NCBI RefSeq assembly: GCF_000196855.1
Contig: NC_014319.1
Span: forward strand, 124,001-188,000
Direction of reading: 5' to 3'
DNA length: 64,000 nt
Origin: Leuconostoc gasicomitatum LMG 18811
GTDB taxonomy: Bacteria > Bacillota > Bacilli > Lactobacillales > Lactobacillaceae
This document shows, one piece after another, positions 1 to 7,923 of this stretch. The notes under the pieces were generated by a model. That model did no database searches, was not told the origin of the DNA, and saw nothing but the letters and a program-made list of their open reading frames with translations. The position numbers and the translations under genes were made by a program. Each line of letters starts with the position of its first letter. The stretch's first letter is position 1.

Positions 1-447
1 GCAACCATGCGTGACTTAAATTTACTAAATACCTATGCTTCGATAGGCTTACCATTTTTGGCTTCAGCATTTGGTACTTTCATGATGAAAACAAGTTTTG
101 AACAAGTACCTATTGAACTTAAACATTTAAGTGACATTGAAGGGTTGAATCACTGGCAATTTGCGACTCGCGTAGTCATTCCTTATACGAAGGTAAACAT
201 TATTACATTTGCTTTATACAGTTTTTTAACTAACTGGAATATGTATTTATGGCCACTCATTGCAACAACTAATAACAACGTCAGGACTGTACAAATTGGT
301 TTGAGACAACTGCGATCACAAGATACTGCGAGTAACTGGGGATTAATTATGGCTGCTACGATAGTATCAGTTATACCAACCTTATTAATTATTTTCTTAG
401 GCCAAAAATACTTTAAAAAAGGCTTAACAAACGGTGTTATTAAATAA
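1..447 (+). CDS. ugpE: Sugar/glycerol-3-phosphate-type ABC permease, MalG/UgpE family (5'-truncated)
   Basis: C-terminal part of an inner-membrane permease of the MalG/UgpE class; the frame is open to base 1, so the start lies outside the window. The cytoplasmic EAA loop that docks on the ATPase is visible at about residues 32-65, with IEGLNHWQFATRVVIP in place of the usual DGAxxxQxFxxIxLP. A membrane segment follows near LYSFLTNWNMYLWPL and another at the end (MAATIVSVIPTLLIIFLG). The next gene is an extracellular binding protein and the one after it a glycerophosphodiesterase, which points to uptake of glycerol-3-phosphate or its diesters. The family is clear; the substrate is inferred from context, and an oligosaccharide importer remains possible. 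Confidence 0.8.
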   Translation, partial: ATMRDLNLLNTYASIGLPFLASAFGTFMMKTSFEQVPIELKHLSDIEGLNHWQFATRVVIPYTKVNIITFALYSFLTNWNMYLWPLIATTNNNVRTVQIGLRQLRSQDTASNWGLIMAATIVSVIPTLLIIFLGQKYFKKGLTNGVIK

Positions 448-481
448 ATGATGACATATTATATAAATGGGAGAATATCAC

Positions 482-1810
482 ATGTTTAAAAATACAACAA
501 AGTACATTGCACTTGCAACAATTGGTTTGGGTGCAGTGTTACCATTAACGCAAGTGCATGCTGCCGATAATCAACGTCAAAATATTGTGTTTTGGCATTC
601 TATGACAGGTCAAAACGCACAAGCCATTGATCGTGTTGTCAACGATTATAATGCCTCACAAACGAAGTATAAAGTGATACCTGAGTTTCAGGGACAATAT
701 GTTGAAGCGCTACCAAAATTTCTTTCTGTAGGTGGTACGAGTAAAGCACCTGATTTATTTCAATCAAACGAGATTTCGACAAAACAATTATCAACATCGG
801 GTATGATTCAACCGATGCAAACACTTATAAAGAAATATAAATTTAATACTAAGAATCTACGTAAGAACATTTTAAATTATTATACAATTAATGGCAAGTT
901 GTATTCTATGCCATTTAACTCTAGTGCACCGGTTCTCTATTATAATAAAGATGCCTTTAAAGACGCGGGCATTGATGACTTACCCACAAGTCCAACATAT
1001 GAACAAGTCACTGCGGCTGCCAAAAAATTAAAGGAAAAAAGTGGTCGTGCGAAACTGTCTATTTTGCCTTATGGATGGACCTTTGAAGAATTACTAGCCA
1101 ATCAGAATCAGACTTTGGTCAATCATGGTAATGGTCGTAAAAAAACAGCGACTAAAGCCACTTTTGATAACAAAGCTGGTAAGAACATTTTAAATTGGCT
1201 TAAAACTAATGCTGACGCAGGGACATTGGTTGATTATGGAACAGGCGCTAATGCGGGAGACACAGAATTATCGGCCTTCACATCTAATCAAATTGACATG
1301 TTTATAAATTCATCGGCTTCATTAGGTAACATTAAAAAGGATGCTAAATTTAATGTTGGGGTGACTTACTTGCCTCGTCCCCAAGATGTAAAAGCTAACG
1401 GTGTTGTGATTGGTGGTGCAAGTATTTGGCTCTCTAAGGGAAAATCTACTAAAGCACAAAAGGGTTCGTTTGACTTTCTAAAATTTGCAACATCGGCCAA
1501 AGAACAAGCACAGTGGTCAATTGACACAGGTTACTTTGCTATTAATAATAAGTCTTATGATACTAAAATTTTGAAAGATGCTTTCAAAAATACGCCTATT
1601 CTTGCAGCGCCAGTAGAGCAACTTAAGGCTACGACAATTAATGCTGCTAGTGCTGGTGCATTAATTACATCAATGCCTAAAGAACGTATAAACACGCAAA
1701 ATGCAATGGAAAATGTTATCAACGGCAAAAATGTTGATTCCGAACTCAGCAAAGCCGTTAAGCAAACAACTGCTGACATTAAAGATGCTAATGAGCAGTC
1801 CGGGGAATAA
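482..1810 (+). CDS. ugpB: Extracellular solute-binding protein, UgpB-like
   Basis: Family 1 ABC solute-binding protein of 442 residues. The first ATG (467) has no ribosome binding site; the ATG at 482 follows GGGAGA at 469-474 and begins a clean signal peptide (MFKNTTKYIALATIGLGAVL, cleavage about VHA-AD), so it was chosen. There is no lipobox cysteine. The mature start NIVFWHSMTGQNAQAI resembles UgpB (FWHSM near the N-terminus), and the body has the FxxGGTSKAPDLFQ and SMPFNSSAPVLYYNKDAF segments typical of this family. It lies 35 bases after the permease and is followed by a glycerophosphodiesterase, consistent with binding glycerol-3-phosphate or glycerophosphodiesters. Substrate is inferred. 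Confidence 0.8.
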   Translation: MFKNTTKYIALATIGLGAVLPLTQVHAADNQRQNIVFWHSMTGQNAQAIDRVVNDYNASQTKYKVIPEFQGQYVEALPKFLSVGGTSKAPDLFQSNEISTKQLSTSGMIQPMQTLIKKYKFNTKNLRKNILNYYTINGKLYSMPFNSSAPVLYYNKDAFKDAGIDDLPTSPTYEQVTAAAKKLKEKSGRAKLSILPYGWTFEELLANQNQTLVNHGNGRKKTATKATFDNKAGKNILNWLKTNADAGTLVDYGTGANAGDTELSAFTSNQIDMFINSSASLGNIKKDAKFNVGVTYLPRPQDVKANGVVIGGASIWLSKGKSTKAQKGSFDFLKFATSAKEQAQWSIDTGYFAINNKSYDTKILKDAFKNTPILAAPVEQLKATTINAASAGALITSMPKERINTQNAMENVINGKNVDSELSKAVKQTTADIKDANEQSGE

Positions 1811-1816
1811 TAAAAA

Positions 1817-2533
1817 ATGACGACAACTATTTTTGGCCACCGTGGCATTCCTGTCAAATTCGTCGAAAATTCAAAGACCGGATTTGAGTATTTAGCGCAA
1901 AATGGTGAAGCTGTTGAGTTCGATGTTCATTTAACTAAAGATAATGTACCTGTTATCATGCATGATGAGAAGTTAGATCGCACGACTAGTAGCAATGGTT
2001 ACATTAAAAATTTTAATATCAGAGACTTAAAAAACGTGCATCTCATTAATGATATTAACAGACAGCAGCAACCGGTCAGTCAATATGAGAGAATTCCGAC
2101 CCTAGAAGAAGTTTTGGAAATATTTAATCATACCAATATTTTTCTAAATGTTGAATTGAAAACAGATTATTTATCATATCCTGGTATAGAAAAAATTGTA
2201 TTAAAATTACTTGAAAAATATGACTTAAAGCCACAAGTTGTGTTATCGTCATTTAATATATTCACATTACAACGCTTATATCAATTAGATCACACACAAA
2301 ATTTGGCATTTTTGAGTAGTAACAAAATTAGTAAACCACATCAATTTATGACGGATAATCATCTAAAAGCCCTACATTTGGATCGTAAGGCTGTATCAGA
2401 AGCACCTATTCTGCAACGTATTTGGACGGTTAATTCTGAAAATGATATGAATAAGGCATTCAAACAACAACTAGGTGGTCTATTTACAGATGATTTTGAG
2501 AAGGCTAAGCAGTTGAGAGATGGTGTAGAGTAA
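1817..2533 (+). CDS. ugpQ: Glycerophosphodiester phosphodiesterase, cytosolic UgpQ type
   Basis: GDPD-family TIM-barrel enzyme of 238 residues that hydrolyses glycerophosphodiesters to glycerol-3-phosphate and an alcohol. The catalytic HRG is near the N-terminus (FGHRGIP), followed by EFDVHLTKDNVPVIMHD with the metal-binding Glu/Asp and second catalytic His, and NVELK further on. The C-terminus has WTVNSENDM, the usual barrel end. There is no signal peptide, so it acts on imported substrate. GGGGAA at about 1802-1807, inside the end of the binding-protein gene, serves as ribosome binding site, so the genes are tightly coupled. Activity is well supported by motifs; the pairing with the transporter is inference from order. 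Confidence 0.9.
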   Translation: MTTTIFGHRGIPVKFVENSKTGFEYLAQNGEAVEFDVHLTKDNVPVIMHDEKLDRTTSSNGYIKNFNIRDLKNVHLINDINRQQQPVSQYERIPTLEEVLEIFNHTNIFLNVELKTDYLSYPGIEKIVLKLLEKYDLKPQVVLSSFNIFTLQRLYQLDHTQNLAFLSSNKISKPHQFMTDNHLKALHLDRKAVSEAPILQRIWTVNSENDMNKAFKQQLGGLFTDDFEKAKQLRDGVE

Positions 2534-2538
2534 CCATA

Positions 2539-3192
2539 ATGAAAAAAATTAATTTGTTTTTTATTCGACATGGTGAAACATATTTTAATACTTGTCGCAA
2601 GATCCAAGGTTGGTCAGATTCATTACTAACAGAAAAAGGAGAGTTAGAAGCAACACATACTGGCCAGTGGATTGCTGACAATGTGCAGTTAGATCGTGTT
2701 TATTCGAGCGACCTAGGTCGTACAAAAGCAACAACGCGATTGATTTTATTAGAAAATAAGCAACAAAAATCGCTGCCCATAACCTATTCAGCGCAATTTC
2801 GTGAAGCGTTTTTCGGTTCTTTCGAAGGGGATAGATTAAATCAATTGGCAGGTTTGTTATGTATATCGGTATCTGCTGAAAATGATAGTGAGCTTGCGTT
2901 AGTCGTTAACGAAGATGACATGATGAACCAAGTCAAAAAATCTGATCCGACACATGATGCTGAAGATGCAACTGCTTTTTGGCGTCGCGTCAGGAAAGGA
3001 TTAGCAGATATTTGGGATAATTCTAATGATGGGGATAACATTTTAGTTGTCACACATGGTGCATTGATTCGAAAACTAGCATCGCGAACCGAAAACCGTT
3101 ATCATGAAAATCCTGATAACGGGTCGATATCATTATTTGAAATGACAGATGAGTTAGATTTGACCTTACAAAAGTATAACCAATGTGTATGA
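2539..3192 (+). CDS. Histidine phosphatase family protein (phosphoglycerate mutase-like)
   Basis: Histidine phosphatase superfamily, 217 residues. The catalytic RHG motif is at the N-terminus (FFIRHGETYFNT), with YSSDLGRTKATT and the second active-site histidine in VVTHGALIRKL. Members dephosphorylate small phosphorylated metabolites or act as mutases; the length and single domain fit a broad-specificity phosphatase rather than glycolytic GpmA. It starts 5 bases after the glycerophosphodiesterase and is the last gene of the unit, so it may act on a product of that pathway. The exact substrate cannot be read from sequence. An elaborate palindromic terminator region follows. Confidence 0.85.
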   Translation: MKKINLFFIRHGETYFNTCRKIQGWSDSLLTEKGELEATHTGQWIADNVQLDRVYSSDLGRTKATTRLILLENKQQKSLPITYSAQFREAFFGSFEGDRLNQLAGLLCISVSAENDSELALVVNEDDMMNQVKKSDPTHDAEDATAFWRRVRKGLADIWDNSNDGDNILVVTHGALIRKLASRTENRYHENPDNGSISLFEMTDELDLTLQKYNQCV

Positions 3193-3222
3193 CACCGGCT
3201 GATTATCGGTACGTTTGATATT

Positions 3223-3366
3223 TTGGCAGTATGATGTAATGATTATGGCGTGGATAAACTAAGGCAGCAGAAAACACAATAGTCAAGGGTGGAAAATAAA
3301 CCTTTGAAGGACTATTGTGTTTTTTCTGACTGTTTTTATCAACGCCATTACAGGATACTTTGCCAG
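3223..3366. repeat. Long imperfect palindrome (about 144 bp)
   Basis: The left half (TTGGCAGTATGATGTAAT at 3223, then GGCGTGGATAAA, then CAGCAGAAAACACAATAGTC) is mirrored with small gaps by the right half (GACTATTGTGTTTTTTCTG, TTTATCAACGCC, ATTACAGGATACTTTGCCAG ending at 3366). The pairing extends well beyond an ordinary terminator, so this may be a decayed MITE or a long structured RNA. I could not identify a target-site duplication. Confidence 0.6.
3271..3325. terminator. Intrinsic terminator at the core of the palindrome
   Basis: Stem AAAACACAATAGTC (3271-3284) pairs with GACTATTGTGTTTT (3310-3323), with an inner CAAGGG/CCTTTG helix, and runs into T residues. It sits between the convergent histidine phosphatase gene and the MarR gene and could end transcription in both directions. 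Confidence 0.8.
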
Positions 3367-3423
3367 TAATTGTGTATTTTTGGCCTAATAGTAGGACAAA
3401 AATGACTCAGTTTTAGGATTGAT

Positions 3424-3909
3424 TTAAAGTGTTTTGCGTGCGTCAAGTAGTTTAGTGGCTAGTTGTACGAGATTAGTAACGTCGTCATCGCTGTAGTCAC
3501 TTAAAATACGCTCTTCCTGTATTCTAATTGTTTGATGTAATGTAAGGTGCAACATACCTAGTTCATAACCAATTTTAGTGAGACGCAAGAAAATTTCTTT
3601 TTTGTTATCAATTGGATGGTATTTTTCAATCAATGTTTGTGCCGTTAAACGGTTAACATAACGTGAAAGCATACCTTGCGATAGCGGTGACATACTTTGT
3701 AATTTTTTAAACGGTGTCGCTGTATCATTGTATGTTAATTCGCTTAAAATTTGTAGCTCTGAATGTGTGACATGTTTTTGGTTTTGAATAAATTGCCGTG
3801 TTGTTTGCGAAGGAGCATGTTTAATAAACCATTCGCGTTCGAAATCACCGTTTTCACGTGTTTTTCTAAGTTGTTGCTTTAGTTGTTCAATTTGCTTGTA
3901 TTTTTCCAT
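3424..3909 (-). CDS. MarR family transcriptional regulator
   Basis: Winged-helix regulator of 161 residues. The helix-turn-helix core is LQILSELTYNDTATPFKKLQ with the recognition helix in SPLSQGMLSRYVNRLTAQTLI, followed by the wing (HPIDNKKEIFLRLTKIG), flanked by helical dimerisation segments. It is divergent from an MDR oxidoreductase gene with 97 bases between them, the usual arrangement for a MarR repressor controlling its neighbour. A strong promoter and a TTTAC-N7-GTAAA dyad in the gap are the likely target. The inducing ligand is unknown; a phenolic or redox signal would be typical but is inference. Confidence 0.85.
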   Translation of the reverse strand: MEKYKQIEQLKQQLRKTRENGDFEREWFIKHAPSQTTRQFIQNQKHVTHSELQILSELTYNDTATPFKKLQSMSPLSQGMLSRYVNRLTAQTLIEKYHPIDNKKEIFLRLTKIGYELGMLHLTLHQTIRIQEERILSDYSDDDVTNLVQLATKLLDARKTL

Positions 3910-3931
3910 TTTTAATTACCTGTAATAAATA

Positions 3932-3980
3932 TTGACTTTTTAACTTTAAGGACTTATACTGATTTTACATTACGAGTAAA
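3932..3980 (+). promoter_or_regulatory. Promoter and candidate MarR operator for the oxidoreductase gene
   Basis: TTGACT (3932-3937), 17-base spacer, TATACT (3955-3960). A dyad TTTAC-N7-GTAAA (3964-3980) lies just downstream of the -10, where a bound repressor would block initiation. The ribosome binding site AAAGGAG precedes the ATG at 4007. Promoter is seen directly; operator function is inferred from position. Confidence 0.7.
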
Positions 3981-4006
3981 CAAAAAACAACTAAAGGAGT
4001 AATATA

Positions 4007-4954
4007 ATGAAAGCAGCTGTTGTAAGAGATTTCGGTTTAGCACCACAATATGAAAATAACTATCCTAATCCACTGCCAAAAGTAGATGAGGCATTAATCC
4101 ATGTGACAGCATCGGCGTTGTCCAATCGTGCACGAAGTGATGCTAATGGTTCACATTATGCATCAACAGGCAAATTACCTATGGTACCAGGTGTCGATGG
4201 TGTAGGTTTATTGCCTAATGGCAACAAAGTATTTTTTGTGAGCAATGGGAGTTTTGCGGAGCAAGTAGTGGTTGAAAAAGGCCACTGGGTAGCTATGCCA
4301 AATGACTTAAAAGATGAAAAAATTGCAGGTATGATGAATCCAGCGTTATCATCTTGGGTGGCATTGAAATATCGTGCAGATTTTAAAGAAGGTCAAAAAG
4401 TACTGATATTAGGTGCTACAGGTAGTGCTGGATCCATGGCAGTACAAATTGCTAAACGCTTAGGTGCTTCAAGTATCATTGCAGTTGGTCGTAATTCAAA
4501 GCAACTAACTGAATTGCGACATCTAGGTGCAACGCAAACAATTGTCTTGGGCGCTGATGTTAAGGCATACCAAAAAGAACTTGCACAGGCAGGGAAAGAT
4601 GTTGATATTATTTTAGATTACTTATGGGGTGATGTGACAGCAAATGCGATGCAAGCAATTATCCCAAATCGTTTGCATGATGAACAAGATCTTAAATGGA
4701 TTGAAATTGGTAGCTCTGCGGGCCAAACAGCACCTATTATTGGTGCCGCTTTTCGTGCTGTTAGGCTACAATTGATAGGTTCCGGACAAGGGTCGGTTGG
4801 TGTGCATGCAATTCTTCAGTCGTTTGAAGAAATTTTAAAAGCAGAAAAGAACAGGCCATTTGTATTTAATGTGCAAGTGGTTCCACTATCACAAGTTGAA
4901 AGTATATGGCACCAAAAAAGTGGGAATCGTTTGGTATTTTCACCAGATATGTGA
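4007..4954 (+). CDS. MDR-family quinone oxidoreductase / alcohol dehydrogenase-like protein
   Basis: Medium-chain dehydrogenase/reductase of 315 residues. The N-terminal GroES-like half carries the VPGVDGVG stretch, and the Rossmann half has LGATGSAGSMAVQIAKRLGA, the NAD(P)-binding glycine motif of quinone-reductase-type MDRs. No structural-zinc cysteine cluster is visible, so this is the zinc-free branch. Enzymes of this type reduce quinones or reactive enals with NADPH in the cytosol. It is the sole gene downstream of a strong promoter controlled, by inference, by the divergent MarR protein, suggesting induction by an electrophile or aromatic compound. Confidence 0.8.
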   Translation: MKAAVVRDFGLAPQYENNYPNPLPKVDEALIHVTASALSNRARSDANGSHYASTGKLPMVPGVDGVGLLPNGNKVFFVSNGSFAEQVVVEKGHWVAMPNDLKDEKIAGMMNPALSSWVALKYRADFKEGQKVLILGATGSAGSMAVQIAKRLGASSIIAVGRNSKQLTELRHLGATQTIVLGADVKAYQKELAQAGKDVDIILDYLWGDVTANAMQAIIPNRLHDEQDLKWIEIGSSAGQTAPIIGAAFRAVRLQLIGSGQGSVGVHAILQSFEEILKAEKNRPFVFNVQVVPLSQVESIWHQKSGNRLVFSPDM

Positions 4955-5157
4955 GAAACAGACTTCAATGTGATAGTGTGTGTGATCTAGATTTGCCTTT
5001 TGTATCGTTCAATCAATTCCAAAAAAGTGCCATTCAGCAGAGAATTCTCATATAATATTTTTTAAAAAAGAAAATCTGATAAAATAACTCGAAATGTTAA
5101 TTTATAATATAGTTGTTACAAAATCTCCCCCTGATTTTGTGCTCTGTACTTACAGTT

Positions 5158-5195
5158 AAAAGGCATAACCTTTCTCAAAGGATTATGCCTTTTTC
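5158..5195 (+). terminator. Intrinsic terminator
   Basis: AAAGGCATAA...TTATGCCTTT with an inner CCTTT/AAAGG helix, then T residues. It lies in a 395-base gene-free stretch (4955-5349). About 50 bases upstream is TATAAT (5103-5108) and a second small hairpin ACAAAATC-N7-GATTTTGT, so a transcript of about 80 nt ending here is possible; the -35 region is poor. The rest of the stretch holds only a short start-less open frame (5220-5294) that looks like a membrane-anchor remnant. Confidence 0.8.
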
Positions 5196-5349
5196 ATATG
5201 CTATAAAATGAATTAATGATATCCATTTTATAAATCACAATGGTGGTGGCTATTACTTGCTGTTATCACACTAGTCATTAGTATAGGCACTTAAGCTTTT
5301 TTAATTACCCTAACGTATGATGTGATATCACAAGAAAAGGGTAGGAAAA

Positions 5350-6174
5350 ATGAAAAAAATAGTAACAGGATTACTAACATTAGGAATTGTTGGCGGATTG
5401 ACAGTTAATACCGCTAGTGCAGCGGTATTAGGAGATGATTATCCGATAACCTTGAAAAAATCAGCTCCAGATTCCATGGTTGATAATTGGACAATGTACA
5501 ATCGTGAATGTGTTTCTTTTGTGGCATGGCGGTTGCATGCACAAAACCATTTTGAATTACCAGTTGGGTTTGGCTCTGCTTGGCAGTGGGGTTCACAGGC
5601 AAAGTCAAGAGGTTACCGTGTTGATAATACACCAAGTGTCGGAAGTGTGGCATGGTTTGGTGCAGGTCATGTGGCTTGGGTTGCTGAAGTATCAGGTGAT
5701 AACGTCGTAATTGAAGAATATAATTACAACTATAATCATAATTATTATCGACGTACTGTTAATACGCGTGATGTTTCCGGCTTTATTCATTTTAAGGATG
5801 TAGGTACCAAAGCAACTACTGCTAATACCACACCAAAGCAAGCATCACCAAACAAAAGGATTGCTATTGGGAGTAATGTTCGATTTTCTGGGGTTTACCA
5901 AGTAAACGTTGTGAATGTAGCTAAAAATAGTGTTGCGAGTGATAAACTATCAGGGGGTAAACCGACCACGTTGAATTTGATTGATGCCGTACCATTGGAT
6001 GAAACAAATGCTAATGGCATCAAAGCAGGCAATCAAGTACTATCGGTGGGAGACTATTTTAAAGTAAATGGGACATATCGTGTACTAGCGATTGACAAGG
6101 CATCTAACGGTATGAAAGTGAAAATTGGTGCCTATGAAACTTGGTTAGATATCAATCAAGCAACAGTCGTTTAA
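5350..6174 (+). CDS. Secreted CHAP-domain peptidoglycan hydrolase
   Basis: Exported cell-wall hydrolase of 274 residues. The signal peptide is MKKIVTGLLTLGIVGGLTV through TASA-A. A CHAP domain occupies about residues 40-155: the catalytic cysteine is in NRECVSFVAWRL and the histidine in GAGHVAWVAEV, with the Asn/Tyr-rich YNYNYNHNYY strand near its end. CHAP enzymes cleave peptide cross-links or the amide at muramic acid. After a Thr/Asn/Pro linker, a C-terminal domain of about 100 residues (KRIAIGSNVRFSGVYQVN onward) probably binds the wall; I do not recognise its family. It is monocistronic, with a good AAAGGG/AGGAAA ribosome binding site and a terminator just downstream. A 12-bp palindrome TGTGATATCACA lies at 5321-5332. 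Confidence 0.88.
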   Translation: MKKIVTGLLTLGIVGGLTVNTASAAVLGDDYPITLKKSAPDSMVDNWTMYNRECVSFVAWRLHAQNHFELPVGFGSAWQWGSQAKSRGYRVDNTPSVGSVAWFGAGHVAWVAEVSGDNVVIEEYNYNYNHNYYRRTVNTRDVSGFIHFKDVGTKATTANTTPKQASPNKRIAIGSNVRFSGVYQVNVVNVAKNSVASDKLSGGKPTTLNLIDAVPLDETNANGIKAGNQVLSVGDYFKVNGTYRVLAIDKASNGMKVKIGAYETWLDINQATVV

Positions 6175-6202
6175 AGTTTATGAACGACATAACAGTGCAT
6201 AT

Positions 6203-6230
6203 AAAAACGAGACCTATTGTCTCGTTTTTT
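6203..6230. terminator. Bidirectional intrinsic terminator
   Basis: AAAACGAGAC (6203-6212) pairs with GTCTCGTTTT (6219-6228), with A-tract upstream and T-tract downstream. It lies between the convergent CHAP hydrolase and glutamate-cysteine ligase genes. Confidence 0.9.
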
Positions 6231-6239
6231 GTTTTGTGC

Positions 6240-7691
6240 TTAAATATATTGGGTCAAATCTTGATCACTAGTTAAAGTTCGGACTTGCCCATTATATGTA
6301 ATTTTTAGCGTATTTTCAGTGGGGTTCATTAGGGTTTGAAAACCGAGTTTGTGGGCTTGAACATAAGATTGTTGTAGTTGTTTTGGGATGTCTGGTAAAT
6401 TTTGCGACCAAGTACTTTGACGACGCTGTGCTGAAATTTTAGCGCCCTGTTGTAATCCAAAAATCATTAGCGATTCGTTTTTAATGCTTTCACTTAGTTG
6501 TGCACCAATGGTTAGTTTTGGTTGCCGTACAGCAGAACGTGCAAAGGAGAGCGCTGATTGGAATTCATTTTTTTGTGAAATAGGTGCAGATTGTACAATT
6601 CTCTCTAATCGTAAAAATAAATCATTCGCGTATGCGATTGCAGTGTCTGATAGTTGCTCAGTTGGATGTTGTAATGCTACCACGTGATTACGTGTGCGTG
6701 CGTTGTCTAGTGTGCTTTTCCCCCATGTTGCTGGATTAATAATGGCATCTATAATGAGTAGATGTAAGAAGCTTAGCGCATTTTGAGAGATACCATTTTG
6801 TGTGAAGGGGTCAATGTCAAACATCCTAAATTCCATATATTCTGCACCATTGATCATAAGATCATTCATATTCCCAGGTGCTTTCAAACGCACGGCGCCA
6901 TAAAATTCACTTTTGTCGTAAAAATCGCCATTAGCAATATGTTGCTGGATTTGATGAACATGTGTTTGAAAATCAGTGTAATCAACTGCTATTTCCGGGC
7001 GGTTAGCAAAACCAAAGTCACTTGCGCGCCAAGAACGTACAGGTTGAAGGGCATGACGACTAGTTGGTACATTATCGGCAGGGTTTTCACTAACTGGCGA
7101 CGCACCAAATAAATAAGTCAGTATCCAGCGATAACCAACCACTTGTTGTGCTATTTGGAATAAAAGCTGATTTTTAGCAAATGAGTGAGAAGTGATATTA
7201 TTGCGTTGACGATACCAAGCCATCACATCATCAGCAGGTGAGAAATTAACATGGACCCCGGCCATAATATGTTGGAAACTACCATAGCGATCTAGTAGCT
7301 GATCTCGATATTCTTGATACCAAGGACGATCAAAATGCGTGTTTAAAAAATGAATATCGTCGGTAGTTAAATGCGGAGGCATTGATAATGGCCATATTAT
7401 TTCGTCATCAGCTAATTCCTCATTAAGCATGAGCTGTAACTCATGTAAGTGAGCAAGTGCTTTAGACGAAGACGATTTCGGCGCGGTGACAACTTCTTCT
7501 AAACTTTCAGAAAAATCGGTTTGAAAGTATGGTTGAATACGCCTATCGCCAAGAGTGCGGGGATGGGGATGACGAGATAATGTTTTGCTACTCGTCTGAA
7601 CACGGTGTTCTTCAATTTCAATACCAAAACGCCCAGCATATAACGCATTGTTTAAGTTTTCTGTTGCTGTTTTTTTTTGTAGGTGTGACAT
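6240..7691 (-). CDS. gshA: Glutamate-cysteine ligase (GshA / GshF N-terminal type)
   Basis: 483-residue protein resembling the gamma-glutamylcysteine ligase domain of GshA and bifunctional GshF. The N-terminal ALYAGRFGIEIEEHRV corresponds to the GIExE substrate-binding region; IIWPLSMPPHL and GVHVNFSPADDV are further family segments. It ligates Glu and Cys with ATP to make gamma-glutamylcysteine. The ATP-grasp glutathione synthetase domain of GshF (about 750 residues) is absent and no gshB lies nearby, so the product may be gamma-glutamylcysteine, or the second step is encoded elsewhere. GAGGGAAGT precedes the ATG. It is apparently monocistronic, ending at a shared terminator with the CHAP gene. 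Confidence 0.8.
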   Translation of the reverse strand: MSHLQKKTATENLNNALYAGRFGIEIEEHRVQTSSKTLSRHPHPRTLGDRRIQPYFQTDFSESLEEVVTAPKSSSSKALAHLHELQLMLNEELADDEIIWPLSMPPHLTTDDIHFLNTHFDRPWYQEYRDQLLDRYGSFQHIMAGVHVNFSPADDVMAWYRQRNNITSHSFAKNQLLFQIAQQVVGYRWILTYLFGASPVSENPADNVPTSRHALQPVRSWRASDFGFANRPEIAVDYTDFQTHVHQIQQHIANGDFYDKSEFYGAVRLKAPGNMNDLMINGAEYMEFRMFDIDPFTQNGISQNALSFLHLLIIDAIINPATWGKSTLDNARTRNHVVALQHPTEQLSDTAIAYANDLFLRLERIVQSAPISQKNEFQSALSFARSAVRQPKLTIGAQLSESIKNESLMIFGLQQGAKISAQRRQSTWSQNLPDIPKQLQQSYVQAHKLGFQTLMNPTENTLKITYNGQVRTLTSDQDLTQYI

Positions 7692-7858
7692 GTACTTCCC
7701 TCACAGAGTTATATTTGTTATAGTTTACCTTATTTTTTAATATAATGGGTGGAATATGTTTCATAAAAGTTTATAAATAATCACGTAATTATATGGTTTA
7801 ATAGTTGCTTTAATGCCTTCTTTACTTTAGTATTATTAAATATGTTAAACGTTACGCT

Positions 7859-7899
7859 AAAAAATTCGCCCTAGTCGATTGGATTAGAACGAATTTTTT
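7859..7899 (+). terminator. Terminator-like hairpin in the leader of the two-component operon
   Basis: AAAAAATTCG (7859-7868) pairs exactly with CGAATTTTTT (7890-7899) across a 21-base loop. The upstream gene runs the other way, so this hairpin is in the 5' leader of the kinase gene at 7924 and may act as an attenuator, or it may end an uncharacterised short transcript. Confidence 0.55.
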
Positions 7900-7923
7900 C
7901 GTAAATAACAATGGGGGGTAATC

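Noticed and set aside
7742-7871. Tiny frames (MGGICFIKVYK and MLNVTLKNSP) upstream of the Agr-like kinase, considered as pheromone precursors
   Set aside because: No convincing ribosome binding site, too short for AgrD, no processing gene nearby.
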